From Spirochaetia bacterium (GTDB taxonomy: Bacteria > Spirochaetota > Spirochaetia > PWKH01): 6,440 nucleotides of DNA. Both the position numbers and the translations under genes were made by a program. The stretch spans positions 1-6,440 of the forward strand of contig SKXS01000263.1 in assembly GCA_007128345.1 (NCBI GenBank), read 5' to 3'. Positions 5,365 through 6,440 of the stretch are shown in pieces (the stretch's first letter is position 1; the number at the start of each line of letters is the position of its first letter). Under the pieces are notes generated by a model. That model had not been told where the DNA came from. It saw only the letters and a list, made by a program, of their open reading frames with translations, and did no database searches.

Positions 5365-6440
5365 TCACAGCCTCATGGCAACTTCATCAAGCATCCCTAT
5401 ATCCCACAGAAGGCGCGAGGCGATGTAGTTGTTGCGCACATCCTTGGTGGCCTTGAAGGATAGCTGGGCCAGCTCTCTGCTCACCTTGATATCCTCAGGT
5501 GAAACCGGAAGGCCGATCCCTTGCAGGGTCCTGACCATATGCTCCGTGGAAGGCAGTTCCTCATCAATGATCTGAAGTATCTCCGGCCACACATGAAGGA
5601 TTCTCTCAAGGCGCTGTGCATGGGCGGTTATGCTGTATTTCCCTTCCGCCTGTTCCCGTTCAATGAGCTGATCGGAAGCTGATCCGAGAAGCGAGCGCAG
5701 GCATGCTTCCCACTGCAGACGGTCAAACCCCCGCACATATGAGAGGGCCTTCTCCCGTGACGGCTTGATATCTCTGATCATATCGTATACGCGCAGGGTC
5801 AGCATGGTGCCGACGCATACCTGTATCCCATGAAGGCTGTGGGGTGTATGGAGCGACAGGGATCGCATGTCCCACAGGTGCGAAAAGTAGTGCTCCATCC
5901 CCGCAGCGGGTCTCGTAATACCTGCGTACATCATGGCGATCCCCGACTGGATCAGGCCATGGGTCACTTCTGCTGCGGCCCGGGGATCCCGCTTCATGAC
6001 CCCTTCAGCGCAGCCGAGACAGGCAGAGGCGGCTTTGCGCATCATATCGGCTATGGTTTCACAGTAGTACTCCCCGGTAATGAGATGGGATATTCTCCAT
6101 TCGCATATGCTGATGTATTTGGCAATCATGTCGCCGATTCCTGCCATCAGCATCTGCCTGGGCGCCTCCCGCAGAATATCGGTATCGGCGATGATGATCG
6201 ACGGGGGGGTGCTTGCAATGGAGATCTTGCTGCCGTCTATGATCAACGACGAGGTAGGTGAGGAATACCCGTCCATGGAAGGTGCTGTGGCAACTGAGAT
6301 ATACGGAAGCCCGGTAATGGATGCAGCAATTTTACCTATGTCGTTGACTGTCCCTGAGCCGATGCCGATGATGACATCCGGCCTCCCATCCATGTGGAGC
6401 AGTGCCGATCCGATGGATTGCTCATTAGGGGGAACATACT
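5365..6440 (-). CDS. egsA: sn-glycerol-1-phosphate dehydrogenase, AraM/EgsA type (partial, N-terminus missing)
   Basis: The enzyme reduces dihydroxyacetone phosphate to sn-glycerol-1-phosphate with NAD(P)H, using a bound metal (nickel in B. subtilis AraM, zinc in archaea). About 357 residues are visible. The frame stays open to the right edge, and the codons before the ATG at 6393 read VPPNEQSIGSALLH, which looks like family sequence, so that ATG is internal and the first 50-80 residues are probably off the window. Counting from that Met, the dinucleotide-binding GSGTVND is at 12-18 and TAPSMDGYSS at 36-45. The metal ligands fit D88 in GIGDMIAKY, H168 in GMEHYFSH and H188 in SLHGIQVCVGT. The spacing and the SMDGY signature match bacterial AraM better than the glycerol dehydrogenase GldA. 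A run of seven G (6203-6209) lies within the gene. Its stop faces the stop of the TatD gene across 7 bases, so it belongs to a separate transcript. No terminator hairpin is evident there. Confidence 0.9.
   Translation of the reverse strand, partial: YVPPNEQSIGSALLHMDGRPDVIIGIGSGTVNDIGKIAASITGLPYISVATAPSMDGYSSPTSSLIIDGSKISIASTPPSIIIADTDILREAPRQMLMAGIGDMIAKYISICEWRISHLITGEYYCETIADMMRKAASACLGCAEGVMKRDPRAAAEVTHGLIQSGIAMMYAGITRPAAGMEHYFSHLWDMRSLSLHTPHSLHGIQVCVGTMLTLRVYDMIRDIKPSREKALSYVRGFDRLQWEACLRSLLGSASDQLIEREQAEGKYSITAHAQRLERILHVWPEILQIIDEELPSTEHMVRTLQGIGLPVSPEDIKVSRELAQLSFKATKDVRNNYIASRLLWDIGMLDEVAMRL

Noticed and set aside
5351..5375. Possible bidirectional terminator between the convergent TatD and G1P dehydrogenase genes
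   Set aside because: Only a 4-base GGTA/TACC stem with a 3-base loop is visible and there is no T-run, so no terminator can be supported.
5830..6261. Plus-strand open frame of 143 codons opposite the G1P dehydrogenase gene
   Set aside because: It is antisense to the conserved metal-binding core of that gene and has no motif of its own.

Overview
This is a compact, almost wholly coding bacterial window of moderate to fairly high G+C. Five genes run left to right and one partial gene runs the other way from the right edge. The first three, nadC, nadA and nadB, encode the complete route from L-aspartate to nicotinate mononucleotide, which is de novo NAD synthesis. They are linked by start/stop overlaps of 19 and 4 bases, so they look like one translationally coupled transcription unit whose promoter lies to the left of the window.

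After nadB comes the only sizeable gap between genes, about 90 bases. It holds a perfect TTGACA -35-like hexamer with a weak -10 candidate, and two near-identical 10-base direct repeats 16 bases apart. A DHH/DHHA1 phosphoesterase of the NrnA/RecJ type follows, then after 6 bases a TatD-family metal-dependent hydrolase. These two may be a second transcription unit or the tail of the nad operon. Both are predicted phosphodiesterases or nucleases, and no direct link to NAD synthesis can be read from the sequence.

The right end holds the C-terminal part (about 357 residues) of an sn-glycerol-1-phosphate dehydrogenase of the AraM/EgsA type, on the minus strand and converging on the TatD gene with 7 bases between the stops. 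Its N-terminus lies beyond the window.

The organism is a bacterium: the NadA is of the Bacillus-like subfamily with the longer central insert, Shine-Dalgarno sequences are visible, and the G1P dehydrogenase is of the bacterial AraM type rather than the archaeal one. The DHDA form of the DHH motif I and the gene mix reminded me of spirochaetes such as Treponema relatives, but that is a weak impression from memory. I see no rRNA, tRNA, CRISPR array, insertion sequence or phage gene. The region reads as ordinary core metabolism, and I did not find a convincing undescribed system. The best leads are the repeat-bearing nadB/DHH gap, an unusual cysteine cluster in the DHH protein, the divergent NadB tail, and the G1P dehydrogenase in a bacterium.
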